From Diphasiastrum complanatum (lineage: Eukaryota > Streptophyta > Lycopodiopsida > Lycopodiales > Lycopodiaceae), in contig CM055094.1 in NCBI GenBank assembly GCA_029204225.1, forward strand, positions 19,120,065 through 19,184,064: a stretch of DNA of 64,000 bases. Reading direction: 5' to 3'. The translations under genes were made by a program, and so were the position numbers. Below the pieces are notes generated by a model, which worked only from the letters and a program-made list of their open reading frames with translations, was not told the origin of the DNA and ran no database searches. Below are positions 50,745 through 63,064 of this stretch, piece after piece (position 1 is the stretch's first letter; the number at the start of each line of letters is the position of its first letter).

Positions 50745-51150
50745 ACCTATATATATATATATAGATCTCTAGGTCCACTCAAGCCTACGTGGCACAGGGT
50801 CTAGTGGACATGACATACAAGGTTATGGTAGGCCTACATGGCTTGCCACATGGCAACCCTCAAGCCTGCATGATTTGCCATGTGGTAGACCTACGTGGCT
50901 TGCCATGTGGTAGTGTGCGATAGGCTTCGCAAATAGCAGACCACATAGGCAGAGCCTGGTTAGCTTGCCAACCTATGATGGGCCTACGTGGCTTGCCACG
51001 TGGCTAGCCCCAAGCCTGCATGATTTGCCACATGGCAGTCATACGTGACTTGACACGTGGGCACCTATGACAGCCTTGGTCAATCGCAGGCCTATGTGGC
51101 CTGCTACACAAGTCTATGGTAGGCCATGTGGTAAACCACACAAGCCTATG
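50745..51150. repeat. CCACATGG-type satellite fragment, minus orientation
   Basis: Same as 42.75-43.17 kb with few differences; TA run near 50748-50762. No gene. Confidence 0.65.
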
Positions 51151-51156
51151 GTAGGA

Positions 51157-51228
51157 CTATGTGGTTGTAGTTGTAGCCTCAACTCGTAGAATGTTGACCT
51201 TTCTGAAATCCCTGGAATCACCGGCCAT
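51157..51228 (-). CDS. MAGDS mini-ORF, copy 3
   Basis: Same 23-codon ORF as 11945-12016 with one Arg-to-Leu change, downstream of the minus-strand TATA box at 51250-51258. Confidence 0.3.
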   Translation of the reverse strand: MAGDSRDFRKVNILRVEATTTTT

Positions 51229-51249
51229 TGTACAATCCTCGGGAATGGA

Positions 51250-51726
51250 CTTATATAGGAGAAAAATTTGGCATGTGTGAATCCCAGCGACACGTGGCCC
51301 AGTCAGTAGCTGACATGTGGAACCACTCGTTTGTATATGTATGTGTGAAACTGCACGTCTGGATCAACACATGTGGGATCCCACGTGGGGACACGTGGCT
51401 GAATGGATCAGCGACATGTGTTCTTGCACGTATCAGCTCGCACGTGTGGTCACGTGGCCCAATCAGTACCTGACGTGTGGGACCACACTTCTGTATCCGC
51501 ATGTGTGAAACTTGCACATGTGGCCATGTGGTCGAATGGTTTGGTGACGTGTGTTCTAGCACGTGTTAGCTCGCACGTGTGGGCACGTGGCCGAATGGCA
51601 GATTGACGTGTATTGTAGCACGTGTGGTCTCACACATGTGGACGGTTGTATTACGCGCCATAGATCTGATCAGCTGTTGGATCAACGAGTGTACGGCTTG
51701 GGTTTTATTGGTTTTAGCTATATAAA
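51250..51726. promoter_or_regulatory. G-box array with outward TATA boxes, copy 4
   Basis: Nine exact CACGTG motifs by direct count, flanked by TATA boxes at 51250-51258 (minus) and 51718-51726 (plus, with ATTGG upstream). Order and spacing match copies 1 and 3. Confidence 0.5.
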
Positions 51727-51728
51727 TG

Positions 51729-52680
51729 TTGTTTGATCAGTTAAAATATTTCGCTAAGTTTTGGATTTTCACTCCCTGTAGCTCTTGGTGTGTGAACCAA
51801 ATGCCATTCCACCTTAAAATCACGTATTCTAGGAACATTGAGTGGTGTGTCGCTCATATGATTCTCAATTATCTCTGGATATTCTGTTTTACTAAAAATC
51901 CAAAATAGAATTTCATGACCTTCTTTAAATCCTGTTTGAAACTTGTTTCCTGTCTTTCGTCTTTTGGTGAGCTGGTAAGGTGGATCCTTTCAGATTTTTT
52001 CTCGACAGTGGAGCATATTCTGTGGGAAGATCAATATGGAGATGATATTTAGACATCTTAATAATCGATAGCTTAATCTAGTAGAAAACCAACTTGTTAT
52101 ATATCTTGTAAGCTATTAAAAAGCATCTTATTTATTAAAAAAAATGAATTGGAAAAGTTTGAAATGACCTTGGCGCTCTTTTTGATCCATCACACTCCAT
52201 GTTTCTTGCTTTATATGCAAAATCAAAGCTTTGCAATTATGAGCAAAATAAGCAAAATATTTTTTCAGTAGATGTGTGTTGAAATTGCAAATTTCTGAAT
52301 TGAAAAACTTTGAAATAACCTTGCCACTCCATTTGATCCAACACACTCCGTATTTTCTGAATTTCAAGATTCACGTTGGCGCTCATTGTGATCCAAAATA
52401 TTCAAAGTTTCTTGCCATGATTTTCAGATCGATAAGGGTGTTTTTCTTTGATGTGAATGCTTTGAGTAGATGGAAAGAAAACTTTGATGTGCAATACGAT
52501 TTGCATTTACATGAGAAGTTATGTTAGTTAATGGTAGAAAATAGAATCTTGAAGTATGGACCCCACGCGTTGCGGCTATCCAACTTCTAGTTAACTACAT
52601 ACGTTACTAGTGAGGTCAAGCTCCATATCACCTGAGTCTGTTTCATCTGATGAAGCATGACGCTTCGCTCGTATCTTGGT
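51729..52680 (-). pseudogene. Gene X 3' part, deleted form, copy 2 of this subtype
   Basis: Minus strand from about 52680: the QAKRHASSDETDSG-type end of the linker, the 52530-52130 segment, MSKYHLHIDLP near 52053, the same deletion junction as at 11216 and 43.95 kb, then WIFSKTEYPEIIENHMSDTP to SENPKLSEIF. At its 5' side (about 52720) it switches to C-type repeat. Confidence 0.45.
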
Positions 52681-52689
52681 CCTTCGCCT

Positions 52690-53500
52690 GGATTGTTGTG
52701 TTGGTGGTGGTTGGACTAGTGTTATCTTAGCACATTTGAATGTAGCTTGTGATATTATTGGTTCGATATTCTAGTAGCTTTTTTGCACCATTTAAGGTAA
52801 GAGAAAGAGAGCACAATCAAATAATGATGCAATAGGTTCTAGAAAAATGTAAATTTGTTGTTCCGGTATCTCCAATTTCTAGGAATTTGGGCATGAAGAC
52901 AATCCGCCTCGAATCATGCACATAAAAATTGATGAGTGTTTGCCATCTTGTTTGCAAGTATGTGATGATTTTTGTTGTTTAATTATATCGATGTCGATTG
53001 AAACTATGATAGCTTCGTGGTTGTCATTCGTAATATTAAAAGTTTTGTTTCACCTTGTCTTGGGGCAAGTTCACAAATAGCAAGGTAACAAATTGGGACT
53101 CGGCAAGAACTCACTCCAAATGACTTTTTGAGCTTCACTAACTTGTTCTCATGAATTTATCATTGTATCTAACTTGCCATATACCAATTTTATAAGTATT
53201 TGCTTGATCCTTTACTCTTAAATGCAACATAATGGTACCCCCCTTTGCATGTGCCATAGTCCTAGAGCTCTAAAATTAACAATGTATACACACGTATGGA
53301 AGTTTTCAAGACATATTGATGTTTTTGCATCCACTTGTCTTTAAGCTTAAACATGTTCTTTGTAGTTCCTGAAGAAGGCTTGAAAGTTTGAAACTTGTGT
53401 GTTAAGCCAAGTGTTCTTGTAGTTCATCGTAGATGCTTGGAGTTGATTATTGGCCACCTCCAAGGACATAGCCTTGAAAAAATTTGTCTAGGCCCCTTCA
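52690..53500. repeat. C-type repeats (mirror of 7.78-8.5 kb)
   Basis: Contains 'ccggtatctccaatttctag', 'caccttgtcttggggcaag' and 'tatggaagttttcaagac'. No gene seen. Confidence 0.55.
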
Positions 53501-53509
53501 TTATTTAAC

Positions 53510-55247
53510 GCTTGCTTCTTGTACAACCAAATTACCTTCCAATTTTTTCAAGCCTATTTGCGGTAAAGTGTCTCACATCTCTATGGAACATATGCACAAA
53601 AGTGAATCACTTCCTGCCACGTGATGATAGTGACACATTGTGCACTAGGGAATCACATTGTTCATAAGTTGGATTCACATTTACATCATGAAGCCAATAG
53701 TCTTGTAAGTTTCGTGTTCAAGTGGATCGGAAGCTCACTCCAATGGATGTTGAGATTAATATATCATGCTATCTCTAGCCTAATAGCCACACACTAGATG
53801 TTTGGATCCAAAAAATATTCACACAAAGGGACAGAGGTCTACCACGTAGGTCTGCCACGTAGTTTTCAATCAATCAAAAGGAAGGTAGATCCTTATCTTT
53901 GGTACTGTGATAGTTAGTTCTTAGACTTATTGAGATCTTAGAAATTAGATTTTAGGCCCAAAGTTTTTGACAATTGCTCATCAAGTGAATGCAATTCTAG
54001 TCAAGATTGTGTTCAATGTTGCTTGATTTGTGATATAGTTTGGATTGATTATTGCTTGATGTTTCAACTAATCTTGTAGGAATTATTTGAAGAGGCATAT
54101 TTATGTGCATATGATTCCTTTTGGTTCAGGTCAGGTGAATCCTATATCCTTGTGAACTCGAGATCAAGGAGGAGGTAGTTCTACATCCAATTTTTATGAA
54201 AATTCAAGCTAGTTTCCATTCTTGTTAACATTAATAGATATGATTTGGCTTAAGATCGGGTAGGATCTTATTGAGAGGTCGAGTTTTGAGCTTTATCAAG
54301 TCCCTAGGTAGTGGGATATCTAGTCTTTTAATCATTTCTATTTTGCATCTATTCAAGAAAAAGCAAACTCAAAGTCCAGCAAATCTTGGTCAAGAGGAAG
54401 AGGAGAGCTCTCATGAAGATTTCGTCATGATGCCAAGTTTCTCTTCTTCAAGCATAAGAGGTGAAGACCCTTGGTGGATAGATAGTGGGACTAGCTCCCA
54501 CATGACAAGTAAGAGGGAGTATTTTTCAACCTATCTACCTATGAAGGACCTATCAAGTCAATTTTTACATCAAATAATTATGCTTTAAGATAGAAGGAAT
54601 AGGATCCATACCTTTATGCTTGGGATTTTCAAGGAAAATCAAGATTGATGGAGTACTTTACATTTCTAGTATCACTAAGAACTTGCTTAGTGTAGGACAA
54701 TTGCTTGATTGTGGTTTGATTGTGGAGTTCACCACAAATACATGTAACATCAAGAAGAATGGCAAGATCATTGCTAAAGGCATAAGGTTTGGAAGATTGT
54801 TCAAACTAGATGCCTATGTGGATGCTAATATTGTGATGCTAGCCAAGGAGACCAAGCTATCCAACCATATTCTACGACACAAAAGACTTGGCCACATCAA
54901 CTCAAAATCCATGGAGATCATGTGCAAGGAGGAGCTTGCCTCAGGACTTCCAAGATCCTTAGCAAAGTTTATATGATGTTCCAACTCTCTACAATGACAA
55001 CATTTCAGTCCAACACCTTGCAACCAACCCAATCTTCCATGCAAGACCAAAACATATCGAGATCTCTCATCATTTTGTGTCAGAGAAGGTGCAATCTAAG
55101 GAGATATCTTTGGAGCATGTGGCAAGTAGTGAATGTGTTGCTGATATCCTCACTAAACCACTTCAAAGAGCTGCATTTGTGAAGTTAAGGTCAGCCCTAG
55201 GGTTGATAGCAATTTTATGTTATCTTCAAACTAGTTGTGAGGAGGAG
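53510..55247 (+). pseudogene. Copia-B leader plus internally deleted gag-pol
   Basis: Leader 53510-54270; 54271-54976 encodes the Glu-rich linker, protease WWIDSGTSSHMT and HKRLGHINSKSMEIM, with a one-base loss near 54535; then LPRSLAKFI, stop, and the RNase H tail (FHARPKHIE, ECVADILTKPL, frame shifted) to about 55240, followed by a purine-rich run. Same internal deletion as 6064-7013, of which this is the inverse copy. Confidence 0.8.
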
Positions 55248-55890
55248 TGTTAAATTTACACAAGCTAGTTTGCATAAATTCCACTTGTAAATGACTTTGA
55301 GGCCATGATGTGGGATGTCACACATGCCAAAAGCATAGGATACCTTATTCTAAGTCAAATTATTAACCTAGCTTTGGAATGGTACCTTTGGAATGTGTCC
55401 AAAGAGTGCATAGATAGGGTAGAAAAAAAGTAGGAGCTTAAAATAGCAGTTTTTGCATTGTTTTTGGATCTCGAGGCATCGACCCTAGAATCAACTGGAT
55501 CTTTAGGTTGGATGTTAGGGTTAGGTTGTGATGATTATATAGAAGCCGTAATACAATCAAATTCGAACTCTACATGTATAAATATGTGATGGGATTTCCA
55601 TCCAATTATGAGCAAAATTGAGATTTTCCTTCTTGACTAGTTTGAGTCTATGATTTGACTGATGGATGCTATTGGCTTATGATTTTTTATGGTCATTGAA
55701 TGAGATTGGAGCTACAGGTACAGTACGCAGGCAGCAGCAAGCCGTACATCCACATGTGTGAAGAGTTTTGGAAATAATTCATGGAGTTCAAGCCAAGATA
55801 AACTAGGAATCAATGCATTGATTAGTAATCTAGCTTCTAGATCTTGTTTGGATTTTAAGTAGGTGCTTTCTCCATCATTTCTGTAATCAA
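55248..55890 (+). repeat. Copia-B 3' LTR-like sequence, inverse copy
   Basis: Starts 'tgttaaatttacacaagc' right after 'gaggaggag'. Contains a TATA-like 'catgtataaatatg' near 55573. Right boundary not defined. Confidence 0.45.
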
Positions 55891-55899
55891 ATGGGTTTA

Positions 55900-56105
55900 T
55901 TTTGCTGTATTTTTTATCAAAAAGAACCCCAACCTCCTACTAGTGGAAAAGTGGGCCATAAAGGGGAGTTTGCTGATGTCCTAGTTCAGGATAGATGTGG
56001 TTATAGTTGTCAAGGAAATTGTGGAAGAGGTGCCAATTGACACTACAATGGCTCTTAAAAAAAAACAAAAAATGTAAATGATCTTGATAATTTCTGGGAG
56101 TAATA
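55900..56105 (+). pseudogene. Cysteine-rich exon-like fragment, inverse copy
   Basis: Frame YQKEPQPPTSGKVGHKGEF, ADVLVQDRCGYSCQGNCGRGAN, TGA, HYNGS, stop, and NVNDLDNFWE. Same cysteine spacing as 5190-5395, though the later HC is HY here. Unidentified. Confidence 0.3.
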
Positions 56106-56680
56106 AATTCTCTTTTATTTTAGAAAACAATTGCGTTTATATTTCTTGAAATATTGTGTATTGAAATCTTTTTGATTAATTTAATGTTTTTAAATTTGTT
56201 TCTATTAAAAATATAGATTTAGCATTTTTTTAATGATTTAAATATTAGCAAAACTAAAATTGCAATGAACTGTCAGGTTTTTAATATTTTAATTTTTCGT
56301 TGTGTTTTTATAAGAAGTTTTTAGAAATAATTTCATTTGCAATCATTTAGTGTTTAAATATAAGTAAAGATTTAAATACTGATTAAAATTTTGTCATAAT
56401 TTAAAAAATATTTTTCTTGATACAAGAATTGTAATTTAAAACACTTTTAAAATTCTTAAAAAAACATTGAAAACTTTTGTTTTAATAAGCAAAAAGATTT
56501 TTTTTAGTTATTCAAATGGTTGTGTCCAATGATTTCATTTTGAATAGTATTATTATTTCATATAAGCTAATTTGCAATTATTAACAAAAATCTATTAACA
56601 AAATTTTAGTAGGTTGATTAATTTTCTTGCAATATACAACATTTTTTTTAGCATTACAATATTTTTATTTGAAGCATTTT
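56106..56680. other. AT-rich spacer, inverse copy
   Basis: Mirror of 4.56-5.18 kb, no gene seen. Confidence 0.5.
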
Positions 56681-56885
56681 AAACATGGATATTTTTTTTA
56701 TAAAATTAAACAAAAAAAGCGACAAAAAAAAATGGGTCTCCATGTCATTTCTTTTCTTTTTTGGTTCATCGTGTTTCATGATGAACAATCTTGGTAAATT
56801 CTTCCTTGGTGCGTTCTTCCAGAATCAGATGAATGGCTTTTTTCTTTGGCTACACAAGCTCGCCAGAGATGTTGTCAAGTCACAC

Positions 56886-57077
56886 CTACTTTTCTCTTTT
56901 TACGCCAACACATGATTGATTTGCTGCAAACCCTTCTGCTAAACTCCTTGCCAACTTAGGAGATGCTGAAAACATCAGAGAGATTGAACGCCTCCTCAAA
57001 AGACCAAATTTTTTCGCTATCCAAGATAAATTCTTCCAAAACTCAAATAAAAGGCCTGGTTCTTTCAACCTAAGCAA
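56886..57077 (-). pseudogene. Module Z copy 4
   Basis: Frame MLRLKEPGLLFEFWKNLSW to SCVGVKREK, the inverse counterpart of 4205-4414. Unidentified. Confidence 0.3.
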
Positions 57078-57189
57078 CCCTAGTTCGGTGGTTTTTGGAA
57101 AAAGTATGGGAAAAAGAAAGATGAATACATGATATAAAGGAAAGAAAGGACAAGAGAGTGGTGCAAAATAAGACTTACCGGCTAAAAGA

Positions 57190-57664
57190 CTAAACTTTTA
57201 CAGGGATTAACTGGCTCGCAGGATGTTGAGGATCTACATAGAAGAACTCTCACTAGGAATACGGTGGATCGACTACAACTCAACACGCAGAATGACAAGG
57301 CAAATATATTTTTACATTTGCGCTATTGTAATAGAATGTTTGAGACCATTCATGTGAGACACTTTTACACTTGTATTTTATTGCAGATCTTTGGCCTTAT
57401 ATACACAAGTCCTTCCATGATATTGTGTTTGCTTGGTCATACTTACCTAACATCAAAAGTGAATGGTACTTGCTGTTTGATGTTTTCTGCAATTTTGAAA
57501 TTGAAAATCTATCTTTATGTTCTTGCTCTTTTCTGAAATATTTCAAAGATTTCATTTTGGAAAAATTTGATTATGTGCTTAAAACGGACTGCAATATAAT
57601 TAGAAGTATGTACCTCAGAAAATCTTATCTATTTAGGAAAAACATCATTGAACTCTTGTTTTAA
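57190..57664 (+). pseudogene. Module Y copy 4, longest frame
   Basis: From the acceptor-like 'cttttacag' (57195-57203): DVEDLHRRTLTRNTVDRLQL region, then 57371-57664, open for 97 codons (FIADLWPYIHKSFHDIVFAW to LFRKNIIELLF). A one-base shift near 57380 separates the two frames. Unidentified. Confidence 0.35.
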
Positions 57665-57900
57665 ATCTTGCATTAAAAGCTGTTCTTGATGCTAATTTTT
57701 GGTGTTAAAGCATGTTAACACATTCACATCATCATTCACATCACAATGCATACGAGATTTCAAAACAAGATAAAAAAACTCATACTTAGAATCATGTAGT
57801 TTTACCATAACTTCCGCCGAGCAAACCATCGATGATGGGAGTACATTAGTCTCCCCATAAATTGAGACTATCTGGTCAAACTTATCTTTAAATATCATAG
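57660..57900 (-). pseudogene. Gypsy-like linker remnant, inverse copy
   Basis: FDQIVSIYGETNVLPSSMV to CFNTKN on the minus strand, counterpart of 3385-3680. It ends at about 57900, where X/E-flank sequence ('gtagatggtgtccgagg') begins. Confidence 0.5.
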
Positions 57901-58025
57901 TATGTAGATGGTGTCCGAGGATGCGAAGGAGTAATCAAGCACTGTCGTAGTGAATGATAGATCGCCACTAAAAGATGGAAAATCAATCCTTTGATAGCTT
58001 TTCAAGGCTTCTGAATTTCATTTCC

Positions 58026-58160
58026 ATGTCTGAAGAAGGAAGTGCCAGCATCAAATCTTCTCCCATCAGAGTTTGTTTTCATTTCCTAAAAAGCATGCAT
58101 GGCACAATGGCAGTAAAGCGTGATATTGTGATTTTTTGTAATGTTCCCATGTATGTGATG
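58026..58160 (+). pseudogene. Module E copy 4
   Basis: MSEEGSASIKSSPIRVCFHF onwards; same N-terminus as the other three copies. Function unknown. Confidence 0.3.
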
Positions 58161-58998
58161 ATTTTTGTTGTTTAATTATATCGATGTTGATTGAAACTAT
58201 GATAGCTTCATGGTTTTCATTCGTAATATTAAAAGTTTTTTTTCACCTTATCTTGGGGCAAGTTCACAAATAGCAAGGTAACAAATTGGGACTCGGCAAG
58301 AACTCACTCCAAATGACTTTTTGAGCTTCACTAACTTATTCTCATGAATTTATCATTGTGTCTAACTTGCCATATACCAGTTTTATAAGTATTTGCTTGA
58401 TCCTTTACTCTTAAATGCACCATAATGCTACTCCCTTACTGGCCATAACATCTTCACCGTAGCTCGGAACTGGGTCATGTTGGGTGTCGTTGAAAAAGCT
58501 CTCGTCGACGGCTTTCTAATGGCACCGTAATCGTCTCTATCCGAGTTGCCGTTCAAAAGTTACACTGTTTTTTTGCTGAGTTGCATACTATACAACAAAT
58601 AAAATGGCTTATTTACGGGCTGTCCCGACACAAAATTACAGTTCTTTTAAAAAGAAAAGAAAATCAATTTGAAGGAGCTACGTTACGTAGATTTCAATTT
58701 TGATTGTTTTGATTGGACCATGTGGAAGAAAATTTTAAGAAAAAAATAAAAGGTATGCTTTTGAAAGGCCCCTTTTGTGCTCAAATTTTCTATAATGGTT
58801 GATAAGTTGGATTCACATTTACATCATGAAGCAAATAGTCTTGTAAGTTTTGTGTTCAAGTGGATCGAAAGCTCGTTCCAATGGATATTGAGATTAATAT
58901 ATCATGCTATCTCTAGCCTAACAACCACACACTAGATGTTTGGATCCAGAAAATATTCACACAAAGGGACATCACACGTCAATATTAATCTACTTTCA
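58161..58998. repeat. C-type and upstream-A repeats
   Basis: Close copy of 47.75-48.58 kb, breaking into module A at about 58998 ('ctactttcag' then 'aattaatgacg'), so about 600 bp of A upstream sequence present at 48.6-49.3 kb is missing here. Confidence 0.6.
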
Positions 58999-60252
58999 GA
59001 ATTAATGACGTGTACCGGTTGGAGATCTCCAGTCCTCAAAGATACGCACGTGAATGAAAGGCTTGAGCAAGCACCAAAGAAAGTCCAGAATGATCCTTCT
59101 TTCGACCCAAGATTTCGTAGAAGACGAGCATGGAGATCGGAAGACAACATATCAGCATATCCTTGCAACTTTGCCATAATAGATGGCTCGTTCTCTTCTC
59201 AGAAGGAATGTCATACATCAATCAATAATTTCTAGGAACTGAGTTCCGATTCTCGCAATCCTACAATCCAGCTACAACACAAGTTCTGCCAGTTTCTGAT
59301 GACTGTCATGGGCCAAAGGTTTGAGCAAGATCCACAATTTTCCATCAATCCCAACAAAGCGGTCCTTCGCATGGAGGATACCAGGATCTATTTATAGATT
59401 CAATACTTTCCTGCAGACTCCATACATATCTTCGAAGAGATGTGCACTTCAGGATTTATTATCAATGCTGATGAGGGTTACATGTACATCCAGAGATCAA
59501 AAGCATTTACTGGTCGAAGACAAATACTGACTCGAAATTGCTTCAACTGGCTACGTGAGAAAAATCATAAGCATGCCAGTAAGTCGACTCTGATAGGACG
59601 AAAAGACGGGGACAAGTCAGTTCCAACCACGGCATCTAATTCGATCGGGAGCTCTTCTCAGCCAGATTTAATTGCGTCGACCGGTTGGAGAGCTCCATTT
59701 CTCAAAGATACGTACGTCTATGAAATGCTTTCACCAAAGCAAATTCAGAATGATCCTTCTTTCGACCCAAGTTTTTGTAGAAGACGAGCACTAGCATGGA
59801 GATCGGAAGACAACATATCAGCATATCCTTGCAACTTTGCGATAATAGATGGCTCGTTCTCTTCTCAGAAGGAATGTCATACATCCATCAAGAACTTTTG
59901 AAAATTAACTTCCGATTCTGATGATCCTACAATCAAGCTTCAAGACAAGTTCTGCCAGTTTCTGATGACTGTCATGGGCCGAAGGTTTGAGCAGGATCCA
60001 CAATTTTTCATCAATCCCAAAAAATCGGCGCTTCACATGGAGGATACCAGGATCTATTTACGGATACAATACTTTCCTGCAGACTCCATACAAATCTTCG
60101 AAGAGATGTGCACTTCAGGCTTTATCATCAATGCTGATAAGGCTTACACCCAGAGATCAAAAGCATTTGCTGGTCGAAGACAAATGCTGACTCGAACCTG
60201 CTCCAAGTGGCTGCACGAGCAATATCATAAGCATGATGCCCACTATTCCTGA
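58999..60252 (+). pseudogene. Module A copy 4, lacks the coiled-coil start
   Basis: Begins inside domain 1 (WRSPVLKDTHVNERLEQAPK). Stops at 59233-59235 (NNF-stop) and in YL-stop-IQYFPAD near 59395; domain 2 has a two-codon loss in EML--SPKQ and a TGA in NF-stop-KLTSD near 59899, then is open to HKHDAHYS at 60252. GYMY is intact here, unlike copies 1 and 2. Followed by B and C/D. Confidence 0.5.
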
Positions 60253-60585
60253 ACAAACGTTATAAAGAAAATCCTTTAGGCGCAATTTTTTGAATTGAGT
60301 ACATTGAAAACATCAACATTTGTTGATTGGAGCTTTTAAGATTGACCATTATAGTCATCTAGGGCCAATGTATATGGCACTCAACTGCTAATCTATCTCT
60401 TTTGAAATGTCCACTTTAGTTCATAATCTATGATCTAGATATACCTTCTTCTCGTTGTGTATATATATATGTTCTCATCGTTGATATTTGATTTAATGTA
60501 TTAAATGAACATTGAATGCTCATTAAATCAAAATCAACAATAATTAGGTTACACATATTCTGTTCAAAAAATATTTAGACACATA

Positions 60586-60798
60586 ATGAAAATATCATAT
60601 AGACAAGAGGGAACATATCATGGCAAAAGGACTAGACAGAAATTGTTTGTTAGTGATCATCCATCCAAAGTAGGTGCACCACTTCCAAATTCTAATGTTA
60701 CTCCAAGCCTTTTTGTGAGACTACTAATATTTTTGGAAAACACATGTTCTTCATATTCCAAGCATGCTCAGCATACCTCCAAGCACATAGCAAAGTAA
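60586..60798 (+). CDS. Module B copy 3, 70-codon hypothetical ORF
   Basis: Predicted protein matches the 1323-1535 copy essentially throughout (MKISYRQEGTYHGKRTRQKL to HTSKHIAK). Here the stop context is AAAGTAAAC, so the splice-donor-like GTAAGT of copy 1 is not conserved. Confidence 0.35.
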   Translation: MKISYRQEGTYHGKRTRQKLFVSDHPSKVGAPLPNSNVTPSLFVRLLIFLENTCSSYSKHAQHTSKHIAK

Positions 60799-60799
60799 A

Positions 60800-61580
60800 C
60801 CATACATCTTCTTTCCTTGCCCTACTTGTTGGTCTTCATCTCGTATGGTAAGTACTCGACCCTTGATTGTTCCTTTGAATAAGAGCTTTTTGCTATAGTT
60901 TCAAGAGAGAAGCTTCCTGGGAAAGGGTCAACTTGGGAGTAGCTTAATATATTGATGTCATTTCTAATCATGATAGCCTCATGGTTGTCACTCGAAATAA
61001 TAGTAAAGTGTTTGGTAACTTGGCATAGCTTGATATGTAGCTAGGCAACTAAACAACAAATCACCTCTAGATAGCTTCACTAGCTTGTCTAACTCATTCT
61101 TATAATTACTACCATTGCGTCTAACTTGCCAAATGCTAGGTGTAAAAGTATTTGACAAATGCATGACTCTTTACTCTCCAAGTCTTAAGACTTACCAAGT
61201 GTTGTTTGTAGCTCATACTAGATGCTTTGAGAAGTTATATTAAGAATTGGGGGGGGGTTATCGCAAAGAATCCAATCTTGCCAAATACTAGGTGTAAAAG
61301 TGTTTGACATATTCCTAACTCTTTACTCTCCAAATATTGTTTTTAGCTCATAGTACATGCTTTGAGAATAATGTTATTGGTTATATTAATTTGGGGGGAT
61401 TGCAAAGAATCGAACTTGAGTGTACAAGCCCAACTCAAGTGCAGACACCAACTCACCACACATGGGAAGATCATTAAATTTGAATTTGAAGAAAAATCAA
61501 AGTTAAAAAAAAATGAAAAACTTTTCTCCTTAGAGGCATTGTGGTCATCATCTAGACGAGCTGTGCTTGCTTGAATCAAT
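60800..61580. repeat. C and D repeats
   Basis: Direct copy of 1.56-2.3 kb and mirror of 28.4-29.15 kb, with a G9 run near 61250. D includes the ORF fragment ESNLSVQAQLKCRHQLTTHG. Confidence 0.6.
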
Positions 61581-62900
61581 AGAAACAAAGAAAATAATAA
61601 TAACGAGTTTTTATCCTATTAATGCACCAATAATATATAAATATAATTGAATTAAATGGGAAGATTATAATATTTATCGCTTCATTTAAACATTGATCTA
61701 CTCATTTCAATGATTTCGTTCAAATTCAAATTCCAATGATTTGTGAAGTGTGAATGAATGCAATGTAACTTGCATATGTTTGGAACATAGCATAGATTCA
61801 TTATATGCTTTTTAACTATATGTTATTTAGTCGTGTAACAAGGAATAAGCATTTTTATTAACAAATTTTCAATTTGTTTTTGGAAACCCTAGATTACAAC
61901 ATTTTAATATATTAACAAAAATGACTTAATTTGCATGAACAGCTTTGAGTTTTGAAAATCCTAGATTACAGCTTCATTCAATCTTCAAATTTCCAGGCTC
62001 GTTCAAACTTCAATGAAATATAATTCATTCCAAAATCCATTCTCGAATCCTAGAACGATGTATTTTAAACACTTTTGTAATGTGAAAGAGAGATCATTGA
62101 GCTAAAACATGACCCTGATTGCATTCGGAATTGCTTTCAAAAACTTATAAATTGTATTCATCAATGGAGATGTCTAGAGGACAAGGTGTGAAAAATTGTA
62201 AACTAGTTTGCTTTTTTATTTGGCAATTTTGGAGGCCAAAATGAATCTCAACTTCGAGTTAGTTTCATATTTGTTAATAAGGGCCTAAACAGTGGTTTAA
62301 CTACCTCTGGCAAGTAGATAAGTGGACGAGGTCGACTTTGGACCCATTCTAATTGGCTAAATTTTGGTACATTGCTTTCTAAAACTTATAAATTATATTC
62401 ATCAATGGAGATGTCTAGAGGACATGGTGTGAAAAATTGTCAACTAGTTTGGTTTTTCATTTGGCAATTTTGGAGGCCAAAATGAATCTCAACTTCGAGT
62501 TAGTTTCATATTTGTTAATAAGGGCCTAAATAGTGGTTTGACAACCTCTCTTAAGTAGATCAGTGGATGAGGTCGAGTTTGGACCCATTCTAATTGGCTA
62601 ATTTTGGTACATTGCATCTAGACTAGATTTTTTAGGTTTTTGATAAAGTATCTAGAAATTTCCAAATTAGGTCAAGTTTGGGGCAAGTGGCCAAATGACA
62701 TTTTGGAAGCTATAAATAGTTTTACCTAAGTGGAGAAATAATCATCAAAGTTTCTTTCTTTGTGGGGAATTCATCTCTTATGTCCATCTCATGTGATTTT
62801 CTCTATCTTGGTTTTCTATGTGTAGAATGTTGATTTTCTTGTAGATCTTGATTCCACACGTGTGAAGATTCTCATTTGAAATTTGCTTGGGACCCTTCTT
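61581..62900. repeat. Spacer with ~241-bp tandem duplication
   Basis: Mirror of 27.1-28.4 kb. The Lys-rich ORF present in the other two spacers is largely deleted here: 'cacacgtgtgaagattctca' near 62857-62876 joins spacer directly to the 'tctccatcagatatttttttc' start segment. Confidence 0.6.
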
Positions 62901-62968
62901 ATCTCCATCAGATATTTTTTTCAACGTTGATGCTAGGCCATACCACAGGGAAGTAGTTCATGTGTGAC

Positions 62969-62977
62969 TCCTCTCTC

Positions 62978-63061
<84 letters not shown>
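62969..63061. repeat. (CT)n microsatellite
   Basis: Almost pure CT, 81 bp uninterrupted from 62981. Expanded relative to 33559-33583. Confidence 0.95.

Positions 63062-63064
<3 letters not shown>

Noticed and set aside
55515-55545. TTAGGGTTAGG-like telomere motif in the copia-B LTR (also near 5750, minus)
   Set aside because: Only about one and a half repeats, inside LTR sequence; not a telomeric array.
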